Shown one piece after another: positions 33,498-46,338 of a DNA stretch of 48,133 bases; within the stretch, counting starts at the first letter, position 1; each line of letters opens with the position of its first letter. Origin of the DNA: Lobulomyces angularis (lineage: Eukaryota; Chytridiomycota; Chytridiomycetes; Lobulomycetales; Lobulomycetaceae); contig JADHYX010000045.1 in assembly GCA_027604685.1 (NCBI GenBank), positions 8,926-57,058 on the forward strand, written 5' to 3'. The notes under the pieces are model-generated. The model worked only from the letters and a program-made list of their open reading frames with translations, had not been told where the DNA came from and did no database searches. Both the position numbers and the translations under genes were made by a program.

Positions 33498-35174
33498 TGA
33501 GTATTTCAATAGTTTGGAAAATTCTACTAATTGCATTTTGCATTATTGAGTATCAGTTACTTGTAAGAAACTGGAAAAATAGTAAATGGTATTAAAAAAT
33601 TGAAAAAATTTTATACTTAAGAAAATGAATTTTTTAGGCTGCTAAAACTTAACAATATTGATAAAATATCAGTTTCATGTATGGCAGAATTTATTAACAT
33701 CGGTGCTACTCCTTTGAGTTTATTTCACATTTTATACAAAAAAAAAAATCTGAGAAGGCAGTTGACTATACCTGCATTATTTATCATGTTAACATATATA
33801 CTACTGCACATAGGTTGTGAACTGACCTTACTTTCAGGTTTCACAATTTAATAATTTTTTTATTTAATGAATGGTTCAATACCTAATCTTTTCTCAATTA
33901 ACACTGACTTAAGTTGATTCCTTTAATACGACTGCATTAATAAACGGAATGATAGATACTTTTTCAGATGCCAGCGATTTTTATAGTTCAATTAATAAAG
34001 ATAATAATTCATATGTCATCGATGATCAAAAGAGAGCTATTTTAGCTAAGGGAGGTGATGCAAATGGTGTATCAATAACGCAATCTGGATTTTTGGTTAA
34101 ATTTTCATGAGTGTAAAACTTATTTTAACCGAAACTTAGGTTCCAAGTTCACTTTTAAGCAAAGGTGCATACAACCAATCTGTGTTAGGAGTCGGATTTT
34201 TTCCTACATGCAAATCCGTTAAAAAAGATCTGATTAAAGACGGTTACATAACTTTGAATGAGACTGGATTTTTTATACTTAAAGGTTTTTCATTTGGAAA
34301 TATCCAACCACCTACTTATATTACACCTTCAGTCAAGGGTTCGAACATAAAAGTGTACCCTAAACTCTACGGTATTATATTCTTAAAATTTATAGAATTT
34401 AAATTTTTTTTAAAAGTATATCAGCAATCACGGTTTGAAATAGTAAATCAAGGATTAGATTCAAATGGAAATCTTTTAATAGATGGTTTACTAGTTACCA
34501 CGGCAAAAAACGGTGATCCTAGTGACAATGACTGGTATCCGATAGAATTACCTTTAAATAAGGTGCAAGCGAATACCGCGGAAGCATATTTTAATAATTC
34601 CATATTTGCTATATCCTGTTCATTTCAATCCGGAATTTTTAGAATTCCTTTATCCCAAAACACCCTAAAAAATGACCAACTTTTGTCTACATCTAAAATG
34701 CTTCAAGAAGAAACTTCTTCTTTTAATAGTTTATCACAATATCTTTCAAAGAATCAGTTGATGAAAGTAGATTGGTTAGATAAAACTTCTCTTCCCATCA
34801 GCTGGAGAAATAAAAATTTTGTAGTTGATAAAGCTAACTTTCAAAATTATTTAATGAGAGCAGCTGCAATGTATTTGGGAGCAAGTTTAAAACCAAATAT
34901 GGAGCATAGATATATAAAGCAAACCTTGGGAGTTGAAACTGTTTCTGAAACTTTTGTTGTGTTCAGTGCTGTTCAGTTTGTCATTATACCGTTAGTGTTA
35001 ATTCTCTTATGTTTTGTGGTCTTTATTTCCACAGCTTACAAAAATACTGTTCTGTCTCAAAAAGAAAAAGAACTGTTGTTAAATGAACAATGTTACTTGT
35101 TATCTCTCAGTAAGCTCTTTGAACACTTTGAAGAACTTCACACAAGTGAGAGGAATACTGACAGTAATCAATAG
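33498..35174 (+). CDS. Unrecognised multi-pass membrane protein with large extracellular loop
   Basis: About 480 residues in five exons, no family recognised. The N terminus MSISIVWKILLIAFCIIEYQ is a membrane segment or signal anchor. A second segment lies around TIPALFIMLTYILLHIG. A long hydrophilic region of about 310 residues follows, with several N-x-S/T sites (NNSYV, YNQSV, LNETGF, NNSIF), as expected for an outside loop. A last strong membrane segment (VQFVIIPLVLILLCFVVFIS) then leads into a charged tail of about 45 residues. The stretch at 34372-34416 is a 45-nt GT-AG intron without an in-frame stop; removing it gives KLYVYQQSRFE. A TATA box precedes the start. The topology (few TMs around one large ectodomain, short tail) suggests a surface receptor or adhesion protein, but that is inference. 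Confidence 0.7.
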
Positions 35175-35346
35175 ATATAACATAATCAATCGCAGATATC
35201 AAAAGATATATGTTTTATTAGTGTAGTTAATATGTTAAATAAATAAAATAGTAAAAAAAAGTAAAAGATTAATCTAAAAAAAAGGAAACACTGGATTATT
35301 ATTTGCATTTTGTTAATAATCAACTTCAATGAAGAAGTTTCAGATG

Positions 35347-37229
35347 TCATTCCATAACTTTTGTTAAAACGGAAATAACAGTAGTAAAATCTTCGTCACT
35401 CTCCTCACAGCAGTTCATGTTTTTTTTATTTTTCAAATCGTTTGAACTTAATCCAGTCATCCAATTTGAAACTAATGATTTAAGTAAAAATAATTTAATC
35501 TCAATTTTTATACCTGCAATTCTAAATCCTGGAATACTGTTAAAAACAGTTGTTGTCAGTTGCATAAGTCCAGTATCCAAAATCTTTTTATGTATTAATG
35601 CGACTGCATCTTTTAAACTGCCACTTTCGGTCATTATTGGTGCAGCATTATCAATGGTAAATAATACAATATTAATTAACTGAAATTCACTTTCTGTATT
35701 GTACAATGGAGTTAGAACCCTATAGTAATGGCTTGATCGTAACCAGTTTTCTAACTTTCTGGCAAACTCAATATTTCTAGTAACAAGTTTTCTATAACCT
35801 TCTATTCCATATGCTTTTAAGCTGGCGTATAGTGGTAAGCTTCTAAATCGTTGAGAATTTTCTATTGATATTTGATATGGCTCAAATATGCTTTGATTAT
35901 CAGTAGTTCCTAAATATGGAGCAGATCCACTAGAACAAACATTTAATAGTATTGGTAAATGTTTGGTTTTCGTTAAAAAAAAGCCACAGTCATAGGGAAC
36001 GTTCTAAGTCATAATTAGTGATTTCATACTAAAACAGAGCTGTTTCATACCAACCACTTATGGCAATCTCCTGTTATTGAATCTGCCAAATGCAAATCTC
36101 TGACGATATTTTTAAGGGAAGGATGCAAACTAGCAAAGATGCCAAAAGCGCCTAAATTTCATCAAATTAGAAAAATATTGGCACATATAGAAATATATCA
36201 ATTAAGTTGTTGCTTATGTTTCAAACCATCAATATGAAGCCATGCATTGTTGTCATCACACCATTTTCTGATTTTTGGAACATCTTTTGTAAATGCGCCT
36301 GTATTAACCTCACCAAAAGAAACAACAACAATAGCTTTAACATTGTTATCTTTAGTATTGGTCCAGGAATTCAACTCTTCAAGATCTAAATTAACACCAA
36401 GGTCATCGTTTTTACGAAAAAGCCCTTTTTCTATAATGTTATTTCTTCCGATTCCAGTAATACCTGCTGCTTTTTGAATGGAGGAATGGGAACCGCAGGA
36501 TATTATTTTAATGGTAGAATCACTGGAAACCCCGTTTTGGGCAGCTCCACTATTTTAAAATCTTTTTAGTTTAAAAAAACATTTTTTTTTTTTTTTTAAT
36601 TTTTTTTAAACATATTTTTTATTTTTATTTTAATTTTATTACCCATTGCCTAAAACATAGTCTCTACCACATGCTAAACCTAAAAAGCAAAACAAATTAA
36701 AAAGAAAAATATAGCAAAAATTATACCTAAAACATTAGAGGATGTAGCACCAGTGGTAACAGTTCTTCCTCTCCAGTCCTCTTCATTTAAACCTAACATC
36801 TCACACAACATAACTAAACTCTGGTTTTCCACCTCTCCAATAACATTCTGGCGTAAAAGAACAGAGGTGTAAGCTGCATTTTGATCCAAAAAGCTAACTA
36901 AATTGTCAGCGGCTTCTGCTATCTTTAGTCAGTTAAAATTAAGACGAATAAACATATCTTTTTTTTCCAGTTACCGGTGTACTACCGCCAGTAACAAATC
37001 CAAAGTATTTTGATCCATTGTTGTTGGGTAACGATGGAACAATGTCATTAATTATGTGAAGCAAAGTTTTAACTTCCGAATTTTCGTCGTCGACTGTAAA
37101 CTCATTCAAACTTGAACCCGAAACTGAAAGTATTGCATTTTCAATGGATAATTTTGACTTCACAACTTGAGTGCCATTAACTAAGTGCGTTGAGAATTCT
37201 TTTTTAAAGTTCCAAACCAAATTTTCCAT
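35347..37229 (-). CDS. PLP-dependent group II decarboxylase
   Basis: Pyridoxal-phosphate amino-acid decarboxylase (Pyridoxal_deC family), about 520 residues. Residues show KYFGFVTGGSTPIAEAADNL, then GRTVTTGATSSNVLGLACGR (cofactor phosphate region). ISCGSHSSIQKAAGITGIGR follows, then WLHIDGAFGIFASLHP, with the Asp that binds the pyridine nitrogen. DSITGDCHKWLNVPYDCGFF comes next; its Lys is the Schiff-base lysine. FRIAVSNWMT near the end is typical once the 42-nt stopless intron 35513-35472 is removed. The chosen ATG (37229) is the first in frame and opens the helical N terminus. The substrate class cannot be read: this branch includes glutamate, aromatic and cysteate decarboxylases and many uncharacterised enzymes. 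Cytosolic, with no targeting signal. Convergent with the membrane protein gene (172 bp apart) and divergent from the forkhead gene. Confidence 0.88.
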
Positions 37230-37751
37230 TATTAATAGAAGAATTAAAACCCTTGTTCCAGGATTTTTCAGCAATTTGGTGTGGCAGGATAAGCATCATT
37301 AAACTATAGAAGATATTACTTCAACAGCGAGAGTGTACCAAAATTCAAGCTACTTAGTGCAGAAATAATTTAGGAATTTAACGATAGTTTGAGTGAAGAA
37401 AAAACACCAAAAATCGCGGATTTATTATCTAATTTAAACTATAGGTGAGGTTTCCCACCGAAAACTGGGCCAAAAAGTATAACAAAAGCTGCCTCTCTTC
37501 ATCAATTTTTTAATACAATTTAATTAAATTATCGTTTAATTTTTTTTTTTTTTAAATTTGTTTAATTTGTTTAAATTGTTTAATTGCTATTTTTTAATTG
37601 TTCTTTTTTCAACCTCCGACAATACAGCTTAAAGGAATTGACAATTTCACATAAAGGGATAACATCGGAGTTGAAAAAATTTATTGGAATTACAAAATAA
37701 AATTATTTATTTAAGAATAAATTTTAATTGGGAGTAAGTAACAGAAACAAT
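37230..37751. other. Divergent promoter region decarboxylase / forkhead
   Basis: About 520 bp. It contains a short repeat of TTTAATTTGTTTAAATTGTTTAATT type near 37556-37585 and a T run just before it. No gene seen. Confidence 0.5.
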
Positions 37752-39587
37752 ATGGTCGCTGCTCAAATCATAGTAGGAAATAAGAAAGTGCCGATTATGT
37801 AAGTAAAACCTTTATCTTATATTAAGTTATACTTTATTTTTCTTGTAGAATTGGTATTGATACTAGCAGCAATGTTAGTCTAAGATATGTTAGTTGTGTT
37901 GCATCTTCAGTCCCAGAAAATATTTTTAAACTTATCAAAATTCAATATTTCAATGAAGAAAATACATTTAAAATATTTTGCTTTCAAGGAGACCACACTG
38001 TCAGATTAGATAATAACTTTATATCAAATAATTCATTAGATTATCAAAAAACAATTAACCATAACAGTGAGCTTTGGATTAACGATGCAAAGTTTATATT
38101 TTCCTTTAATACAGAAGAAAATGAGAATTTTAGGCCAACAGGCACAAATAAATTTGAGTGTGATGGCTATTTTATTCAAGAAAAAAATGATGTTTATTTG
38201 AATAATTTATCTAAACAAAGGGAAGCAACTGTGGATAATTTTATCGAACCTCCAAAAACGAAACAATCTTGGATTAAATTATTAAGGAAAGTGTTTTTTG
38301 AATCTGGTCAAGCACTCTTAAAGTACAAATACCTATAAAAAAATATTTTAATCAATTTTTAAAGATTAAAGCAGATTTATGAGATTGCGCTGTGTCTTCA
38401 ACCTGACTTAGAAAAATTTACTAACAATGGAAAATCTAATTCTAGCAAATGGAAAAGCGCTATCAGGCATACGCTTAGTATATCTCCTTGGTTCACAAAA
38501 TCTGGACAAGGAAATGGAAAATTTGGGTAACTTTTTAAAGTTAATTACTAGTTAATTAATGATTACTAGATACTGGTCTTTGTCGGATGCAGCTAAGCTA
38601 AAATTGAACCAAGACCCTGAGCATGATGCCCATATTCTTTTTGAAAAAAATTGCAGCAAAGAGATTTTATCCTGTAGTAAACCACCTTTACCTTCTTCTT
38701 TTTATAGCACTGAGAGAGTTAATGTACTCAGTAGTGATTTTAAGGATGATGCTGCAATAATGGGGCAGTTCAATACTTTAAATAAATTTGAAGAAAATAA
38801 AGTCGGTAATTCTCATCAATTGGATGAGTACATGATAGAAGTTGTCAACGAATTTAAAGATATTTCTGACACAAGCTCGAATGGTTCAATGGAGGCAAGA
38901 AGAGGAGACCATAGTCCTTTAAGTCTCCCGAGCAGTGCTACGAATTCCGCTCCAGCTTCCGTTCGTCTCAGGAAACCTAGTCTTAAAATTGATACTCAGT
39001 CAGCAGTCGCAGCTATCAAGTTTGGACCAAATGATACGGAACTTTGGAGTCCGCAAACCTTTAACGAGAGTTGCTTTAGCTATATTAACTCTCGAATACA
39101 GGAAAGTGTAAATGTAGATATGCAGAAGTTTAACTATCCTACTCCCACGGAAAGTGAAAAATCGACACCACCATTTTCCCCAAATCCGGCAATTAGCTTG
39201 ACCAGATTTTCGGACAATAAACTTAATACAAGGCAAATACCAGCTTCCCCATATCTTCGAACCCAATTACGCCCAGCAGTACCAATATGTTCAGAATTTT
39301 CCAATAGATCCTTGTTATCAAGTGAAGCGTTGACAGCAGCTACCCCAATTTCAGCACCTATTACACATTTTCGCAACCCATCGTTTGGAAACTCAAATAC
39401 TAATATAAAAGCAGATCGATTGCTATCGCAAACAATATCGGTCGACCCTTATGCCATAGATAAAAATCATGTAGTTCGCTCTAACCAATACGGCACCACT
39501 AGTAATTGTAATACCAAAAAAAAACCAAATTCACTAAATATGATTCTTCATCCCCCATCAACTCATTACCGTATGGCATATGGTTAA
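37752..39587 (+). CDS. Forkhead transcription factor with FHA-like N-terminal domain
   Basis: About 565 residues in four exons. Residues about 15-130 (VSLRYVSCVASS, FKLIKIQYFNEENTFKIFCF, then INDAKFIFSF) show the strand and spacing pattern of an FHA domain, though the usual Ser/Arg phosphothreonine contacts are not obvious. After KQSWIKLLRKVFFESGQALL, two short introns must be removed to read LKQIYEIALCLQPDLEKF, SKWKSAIRHTLSISPWFTKS and GNGKFGYWSLSDAAK. This is the forkhead recognition helix and wing (usual form KNSIRHNLSLN, then GKGxYW). FHA plus forkhead is the layout of yeast Fkh1/Fkh2 and animal FOXK, nuclear regulators of cell-cycle genes. The 340-residue C-terminal exon is disordered and rich in Ser, Pro and Asn with many S/T-P sites (PTPTESEKSTPPFSP), suggesting CDK control. 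The forkhead core is divergent. Confidence 0.85.
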
Positions 39588-39907
39588 AATAATTTAAGTT
39601 AAAAATAAGATTTAGATTAAATTTTAGAAGTATTTTTTTTTTTTTTTTTCTTTATAATTCAACTTTAATCTATTTATATTAGTTTTTTTTTTTTTTTTTG
39701 TACGTTGTGTATTAAATTATATATTTATTTGCAAAAAAATTCCATAATTTTGTTTCTAATTTTTTGAGTTTTAAGGGAAATTAACATAAAAATTAAAATA
39801 AAAAAAATAATAAAATTTGCCTTCAAGATTTATTTATATAGCAAAAAATAAAATAAATAATATAACTGATATAAATTAATTTGTTTTTTCCAATTATTAC
39901 ATGTAAT
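39588..39907. other. Convergent 3' spacer, T-rich
   Basis: Between forkhead and CSC1-like stop codons. T runs at about 39632-39649 and 39682-39699. No gene. Confidence 0.5.
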
Positions 39908-42900
39908 TCAAATTTCATCATAATCCTCTATGTCGCAATATCTATCTCCAGTCAAGTTTAAGACTTTGCCTTCTTTATTGTTCCAACTCAATTCCAAATC
40001 ATCCTCCTCAGAACAGCTTTCTTCTGGCTTAAAATTAGACAAAGGCGCTACAAAAATTCCCTCATTCACCCATTCTAAGAAAATTAAAGAAAATTGAAAT
40101 TTAATATAGATTTTTTTTTTTTATATATCAAACCAGCTAAACTATCTGGTATCCATGGGCGAGCTAACGAAATTATTTTAGCTTATTAGTAATACTAAGG
40201 TAACACAATTTACTAACCTAAAGGCTTGCTAAATATTGGATTTATGTAGCTAGCTGGTCTATTGTCGGATGCATAATGGTCTGAATTCGCAATAACCTGA
40301 GCGGCACTAAGAGGAGAGGCTGCATCATATGGTGATCTCAATTCGGCACAGCTGTTTGCAATAGTGATCTGCAAAGACATACTTCCCTTTTTTCATATAA
40401 AAGTTTATTTTTTAGTTAACTGATTTATACTTACCAATTCACTTTTTTTTTTAAAAATAGTTCGATTTGTTCGGTTAAGTTCTGGAATGCTCTTAGTGGA
40501 AGTTATTTTCGTAGAACTTGAATTTCCGATATTAATCTCCGTGTATTCCTCGTTTTGAAAATTTGTTAAACTTTTAAATTCCATCAACTTTTTTTTTGAA
40601 TTGTTGGGTGATTCTAAAATTACTTTAAATGGATTATCTTCCTCGTTAATTAAGTTATTTCTACTTAAAGATTCTTTTAAAGGTGATTTTTTTAAAGGAG
40701 ATTCAGATTTTGACTTTTTTGGTGTTTTAGATAAAATGGATTCTGAGGCTACTTTTTGAACTTTTTTTTTTACACTTAATTGATCTAGCGGAACTAATTC
40801 GGTACGTAATTTAAAATGATTGTGACAATATTTTGAAAAATATAGTGTCATCGGAATTAATAGTGAAACAAATACAGCAAATGTTGGTGCTTAAAAATTA
40901 TTATATTAAAAAAACTGGAATACAATGATATACCTTTTTTTGATACTAATATTCCAACCAACGTCACCTGTGAAACTAATAAACCCGCAGTAGTTCGATT
41001 GTAAGCCTGAATCCAATGTCTACCATAAGCATCCCATTCCTTGCTGTAAACAAATAGAAGCTGGTGCTTTAAAACCAAGTAACCTATCCCAAAATAGGCC
41101 AAACCAGGGAATATAATAAGTGGTGCTAAAACTGAATAACAAACTTTTTATTTGCAAAGTTAATTATTAAAATTCTCTAATTTGAATAATGTTTCTTACT
41201 AACTATTACAAACACCAAAACGTGGAGAGGGTATAAAATTCCGTAGCTAATAAAGCTAGTAAATAATCTCATTTCATGAAGTTGCCTTGGTGTTACTGCA
41301 AACCAGTTAGCAAAGCTAGAGAAAAAAAATGCAAATGGGCGAACCATTAAAAGTGGAAATGAGGTAATATTCTTTAAAAAATAAAATAAAAGAAAATTAA
41401 TAAAAATTTAAATAAAATTAAAAAACCAATATAATCCAATTAATAAAAAATGTTGCCCCGTTTGGAATAGTTTTGGTAATAATTATAATGACTGATATCG
41501 GATTTTCCAAAATTAAATTTATCAAAGTTAAAAACGTTGAACCTAAAAATAGCAAATTTTTAAATATTAAATTAACTGTTAAGATTTTTTTAACCTAACG
41601 TAAACACAAAAAACACATTGAAAAATAGATAAAAAAAATATTTTGACATGGTTGTCATCTCAACTTTACTGTAAGTTCGTTCAAATTGAAAATATGAGAG
41701 ATCTAAAATTAAAAATAACAACATTAAAGCGGATGCTCGTGAAAAAAAAAATTTTAAAATTTTGTTTACATTCTAAAAGGTATGGAATTATATTCATATT
41801 TACGGTGTTTATTATTACGGGTGGTCCAGTAATTTTTATTAAAAATAAAAAAAAAGTATCATTGTTACTTCCACCAAAATTAGCTAAAAATAAAATTAAA
41901 ATTATTGAAAAAATGTACAATATTTTATACCAATTTCGGAGTTAACTAAGCTAGCAATTGCAGTTGTTGGTACTATCATAAAAAAACAAATAAAAAAACT
42001 TATAATTGTGACTATAGATGATTGAATAGTTTTTCTAGAGTAATAAAAATTAATTAAAACGTTGCATGACTTAGTTTTAAAACCTAATCTTTGATGTGCT
42101 AGAAAGCCATATTACATCGGAAGGGGCAGGGGCCATTGAAATTTGGCCAGATTTCATGCTAAAGGAAGAATGAAGAATAGTTTGACTGGCAATCATCGCT
42201 GATTTTTGGCTTTTAAAAGTAACAAATCCCGTATTTCCGCAATAATTATCTGTATCAGAGTGAGTTGCTAGCATTCTATTTTTATTTCAATGCATAATTT
42301 TATTTCTTAATTTTAAAATACCTTTTTTTTTTAATTTCCATAGTTAAACGGTGTAATTTTTCTGTGTAGTGATCAATGGCATCGTCAATTACAACGATAT
42401 TTTCTTCTATTTTAGTTCCAGAGTCGTAAGAAATGTTGTTTAATTCCGTTAAGCTACTATTGTTGATTAAATTTAAACTGTGATTGACTTTCCAGTTTTC
42501 TTTTTTCAAATTTAACTTTTTTAAAAATATTTGCTTTTCAGACAATTTTGGTCGAAATTTAGCCAATGTTTGAACATCTTTTAATGCTTCTATTATTTCT
42601 TCCTTTGACTTAAGCTTTCTTAATCTTTTTTCAATTTTGACTGTCCAATTAAAGTATGAATTTTCGAGTTTTGTTAAGGTTCTAACTCTTTTTTCGAAAA
42701 GTTTCTCAACTTCTTTACTAGATGAGAAATTAAAAAAAAATTTTTTTTACCTTTTTTTCAACTTTACCTCGAGTTTCTATCTAATATTGCCGTTTCCACT
42801 TCACCAATTTCCAGGTTTTCGACCCTTTAATTATTTATGTTTTTTATTAATGCTATACAATTTAATACCATTGCTGTAATTTTTCATCGTTTCTTAACTC

Positions 42901-43822
42901 TCTTGGAACATCTTCAATAATGACAGTTCTTGCCTGTAACATCTCACCACTTCTCCAAATCGGCGAAGTTTTTGTTGCCAAAACCCCATCTTCTTTTAGA
43001 TACTTTGCTGCTATAAGTGAGTACTCTTTATAGTTCTTATGAAGAAAATAGCAAATTAAAGCAGTAACAAAATACGAAAGTATAACATGACTACATTTCA
43101 AATTAACTTAATCAATAAATAGTTTATTGCAGTAACAGTTCTAACCTAAATAGCATACTCGAAGCATCAGGAACATTAGCAATAGAAAATCTATCCATTT
43201 TCATAATTCTAATATCTTCCAATTGATCAAGCCTTTGAAATTTTGAAAAATAGTTTATAGGTAGTAAAATGGGTATGTTTATTAAGGCTAAAACGCCTGT
43301 TATACCAAAGCACATCTTGACAAATCTCAAACTCCTAAAATAAATGTGTTTAACGAAAATTTCCACCCAAAAGCTTATTTTTTTATATTGTTTATACATT
43401 ACGGCGTCTAATCCAATATGCTCCATCGTATATGCTTCAGAAGTGTTGTATGTAGCCAAAATCCAACCAAAACTACTTTTTGGTACTAAAGGTGTGTCAG
43501 ACCTATAATCAATAAACACAAAGTTAATTTTTATTCTCAAAAAAAAATTTTTTAAGTATTTTTTTTTAATACTTATTTGTCTGATTTCTTGAAAATAACA
43601 CTTTTTCTCCCCATTCAGTTTTTCTTAACATTTCATGAATTAATAAACACACTAACATAATTTTTATTTTTTTAGAAAAATTTGTTTCTTTTTAGTGTAC
43701 TAACCAATACTCACAACTATTGCAATAATTACAAAAACCAATGCACCCGCAAAACTAGGATCATCCACCTTTTCAAAAGATGTAATCAATTCAGTGGGCA
43801 ATGTGTTGGGGATGATTGACAT
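39908..43822 (-). CDS. CSC1: CSC1/OSCA/TMEM63-like calcium-permeable osmo- or mechanosensitive channel
   Basis: Close to 900 residues over more than fifteen exons. N terminus MSIIPNTLPTELITSFEKVD is followed by a TM (FAGALVFVIIAIVV). The PSSFGWILATYNTSEAYTME and HIGLDAVMYKQYKK blocks are the N-terminal family signature. Then ARTVIIEDVPRELRNDEKLQ and, about 270 residues later, GNTGFVTFKSQKSAMIASQT with APAPSDVIWLSS: the two halves of the cytosolic RRM-like domain. The pore region includes FERTYSKVEMTTMSKYFFYL followed by FNVFFVFTL, then AYFGIGYLVLKHQLLFVYSK, strongly diagnostic. The C-terminal cytosolic tail of about 250 residues is Lys/Ser-rich with SP sites and ends DRYCDIEDYDEI. The family opens on membrane tension or high osmolarity and is in the plasma or endomembrane. 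The start at 43822 is the first ATG before the first TM. Confidence 0.9.
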
Positions 43823-44237
43823 TTATAATAAAATATGTATCCTTTTTTTTTTTTTTTTTTTTGTATATTTTTACAGAATTTTTAATTTTTTAATTGGTTA
43901 AATCTTTTCTTGTATCAATTTTTTTTTTTTTTTTTTTTTCCATACGCGTTTTCAAATTTTTAAACATTAGTACAAAAACCTTAAATTTTTAAACAATAGT
44001 AGTACGTAAAGACTCTAAATTTTTAATTTTATAGATCATGATTACTTCTAGACAGTATTGAATGGTTTATTTTTGTATACTTCAAATTAATATAGCAATG
44101 GAATTTGTTAAAAACTAGTAAATCAAGTTCATTGGTTTTTTAAAAATCTATTTCACAACAATTTGCTGTTTTTATAATTTTCAAATAAAAAAAAATATAT
44201 AAATAATGATTAAATTTCTAAGATGAAAAGAAATTTT
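43823..44237. other. Spacer CSC1 / ankyrin gene
   Basis: About 415 bp of promoter and 3' flank between two minus-strand genes. Long T runs at about 43844-43862 and 43919-43939. No gene. Confidence 0.5.
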
Positions 44238-46338
44238 TCATATAGATTTATACGAATTAATTAATTTTTCAATTTCTTCCTTGTGTTTTTTTTCAAGCTC
44301 CAAAAGTTTAAGATCATATTCTTCCTGAAGATTTTTCCTCAATTCAATACAACAACTTCCTTCTAATTCTTCATATTTTGGTGGCGGTATTGACGTTTCA
44401 GCATTACTAGAGCTTGCATCATAATTATCCAGAGTATTGCAACATTGTTTCATGTTTCTTTTTTCTGATACTTTTTTCTGTTTTAGAAGTATGTCCTTAA
44501 CTTCCTTACTTCTTCCATAAATTATAGCTGCATTACCACTTTTATCTTGAGCAAAAGGGTTTGCCCCCAGTTCTAAGAGGCGCTTTACATGAAATATCGA
44601 ATCAGACTGAACTAAAAAAAAATTAATCAAATTCAATTTTAAGTAAATCTATACCAGCATAAATTAATGGAGTAATACCATCCGATTTAGCGAAGTGGTT
44701 AGGGTTAATTCCATTCTCTATCAGAAAAATTAATATTTTTAATCTATCCTGCAGATTTGTGCGTTTTCTTAAACTGTAATCTATTGGTTCAAAATTTACA
44801 TAGTTTTTCAACTTGATATCAGCACCCAAGTCAAAAAAAGTTTTGAATGCAGAATAATTGCCAATATCACAGGCATACATAATTACAGTTGACCCATGGC
44901 TAGAATTAGCATTCTGATAATCTACAGGAGTTCCAAATTTTATAAGTTCTACTGCAATATTAAAATTTGGCACCGGATTTGCTAAACAAAAATCCAGTGG
45001 TATCAATCCTTTTAAAAAAAAAACATGTTAAAATCAAATAATAATGGTAAAATTTTAACCTTGAAAATTTTTTGCATCTACACTTGATCCAAGCTTAAGT
45101 AGTTCTAAAACTTGATTAACTTGGCCAAATTGACACGCCACCTACAGTTCCTTTTAAAAAATTTTATTTTTTATTTTTCAATAACCATTAAACTTGTACT
45201 GCCATTTTTATTTTCAAAAGTATCTACTGAGAGTCTAAATTTGGTTAACAAAATTGCTGCATCCAAATTCGGCGGTTCACTTAACAAGCTTTATATAAAA
45301 TATAAATCATCAAAACATTAGGATTTTCACTAAGCGATTCATTTTAATATTTACGCAAAATCTAATGCTTGCAGGCCCTTAAAATTCTGGATTTTAATTT
45401 CTGCAGAAAGTTCTAAAAGGACTTTGCAGTATGCTATATTGGATTGCTGAATCGCAATCCTACAAAAGTAATTAATTTTTACAGCAAAAAACTAATTAAT
45501 CACATTAATGCAGTATTTCCCGAATTTTTTTCTTGGAAATCAATTGAAATACCATTTTTTATTAGTTGTGTTGTTATTTCTCCATTAAATTTTTCTCGCT
45601 GAAGATTAAAATCCATAGCCTGAAGTTTTTTGTTATTCAAAAGGAATAAATTTGGCTTGTGCTTAAAAATAATGTTGAATTCATCAAAGGTTCCTAACTG
45701 ACATACATACATTAACAAAGTTGAACTTTGTTGGAGTGTTAATATTATTTTACAAAGTCTAATTTTACCCAAATTGTTTTTCCTGATAATCTATGCTGAA
45801 ACCCAAATTAATAAAATAATCTAGTACAATAAAATCTACGATATTTCAATTAAGAAATATAATGCTTAGAGTATATACTTATTGGCCGCCTAAGAAATGC
45901 GTAATCAAATGCATTGAGCCCTAATAGAAGAAACATTTTTTAATTAAAAAGAAAAAAAATCTAAAAACAAAACCTTTTGAAGACTGAATATATAAATCAG
46001 GTTTAAAGGAGATTACATGTTTCAAGTCTTCCAAAGAAGCCCATTGGGAAGCCAGCATTAACAGTGTAAGTGAATGCCCTGAATTAGATTCCGTTTGATT
46101 TATGTTAATTCCTCTCTTTACTAGACAGATTAATTTTTGAAAGTTAGGGGAAGCAACTGCCTAAAGATTGTTTAAAATTTAACATGTTTAAAACCATATA
46201 CTTAAAGTTGATATTTAATTTTTACATTTTTGATATTTATACCATTTCATATTCAAAATGTTGAATTAAGGAAGAGAAATGGTGTGCACCAGGTTGTGTT
46301 TGAAGAGGAATTTTAGAGTCCATTGACTTGTTAGACAT
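44238..46338 (-). CDS. Ankyrin-repeat protein with C-terminal coiled coil
   Basis: About 540 residues in about ten short exons. The start is MSNKSMDSKIPLQTQPGAHH at 46338. From about residue 35, ankyrin-like repeats of 33-40 residues follow: KLICLVKRGININQTESNSG then HSLTLLMLASQWASLEDLKH; STLLMYVCQLGTFDEFNIIF; IQLIKNGISIDFQ-like, then NSGNTALM; VACQFGQVNQVLELLKLGSS; TVIMYACDIGNYSAFKTFFD; LLELGANPFAQDKSGNAA. The C-terminal exon has a Ser/Pro linker (SIPPPKYEELE) and a Glu/Lys coiled coil (QEEYDLKLLELEKKHKEEIE). No catalytic domain or signal peptide, so a cytosolic scaffold is likely. The repeats are divergent and the protein matches no named family that I recognise. The gene lies 416 bp from the CSC1-like start and 359 bp from the DENR stop. 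Confidence 0.75.

Noticed and set aside
41643..41945. 100-codon plus-strand frame
   Set aside because: It is antisense to introns and TM exons of the CSC1-like gene, which explains the sequence on the minus strand.
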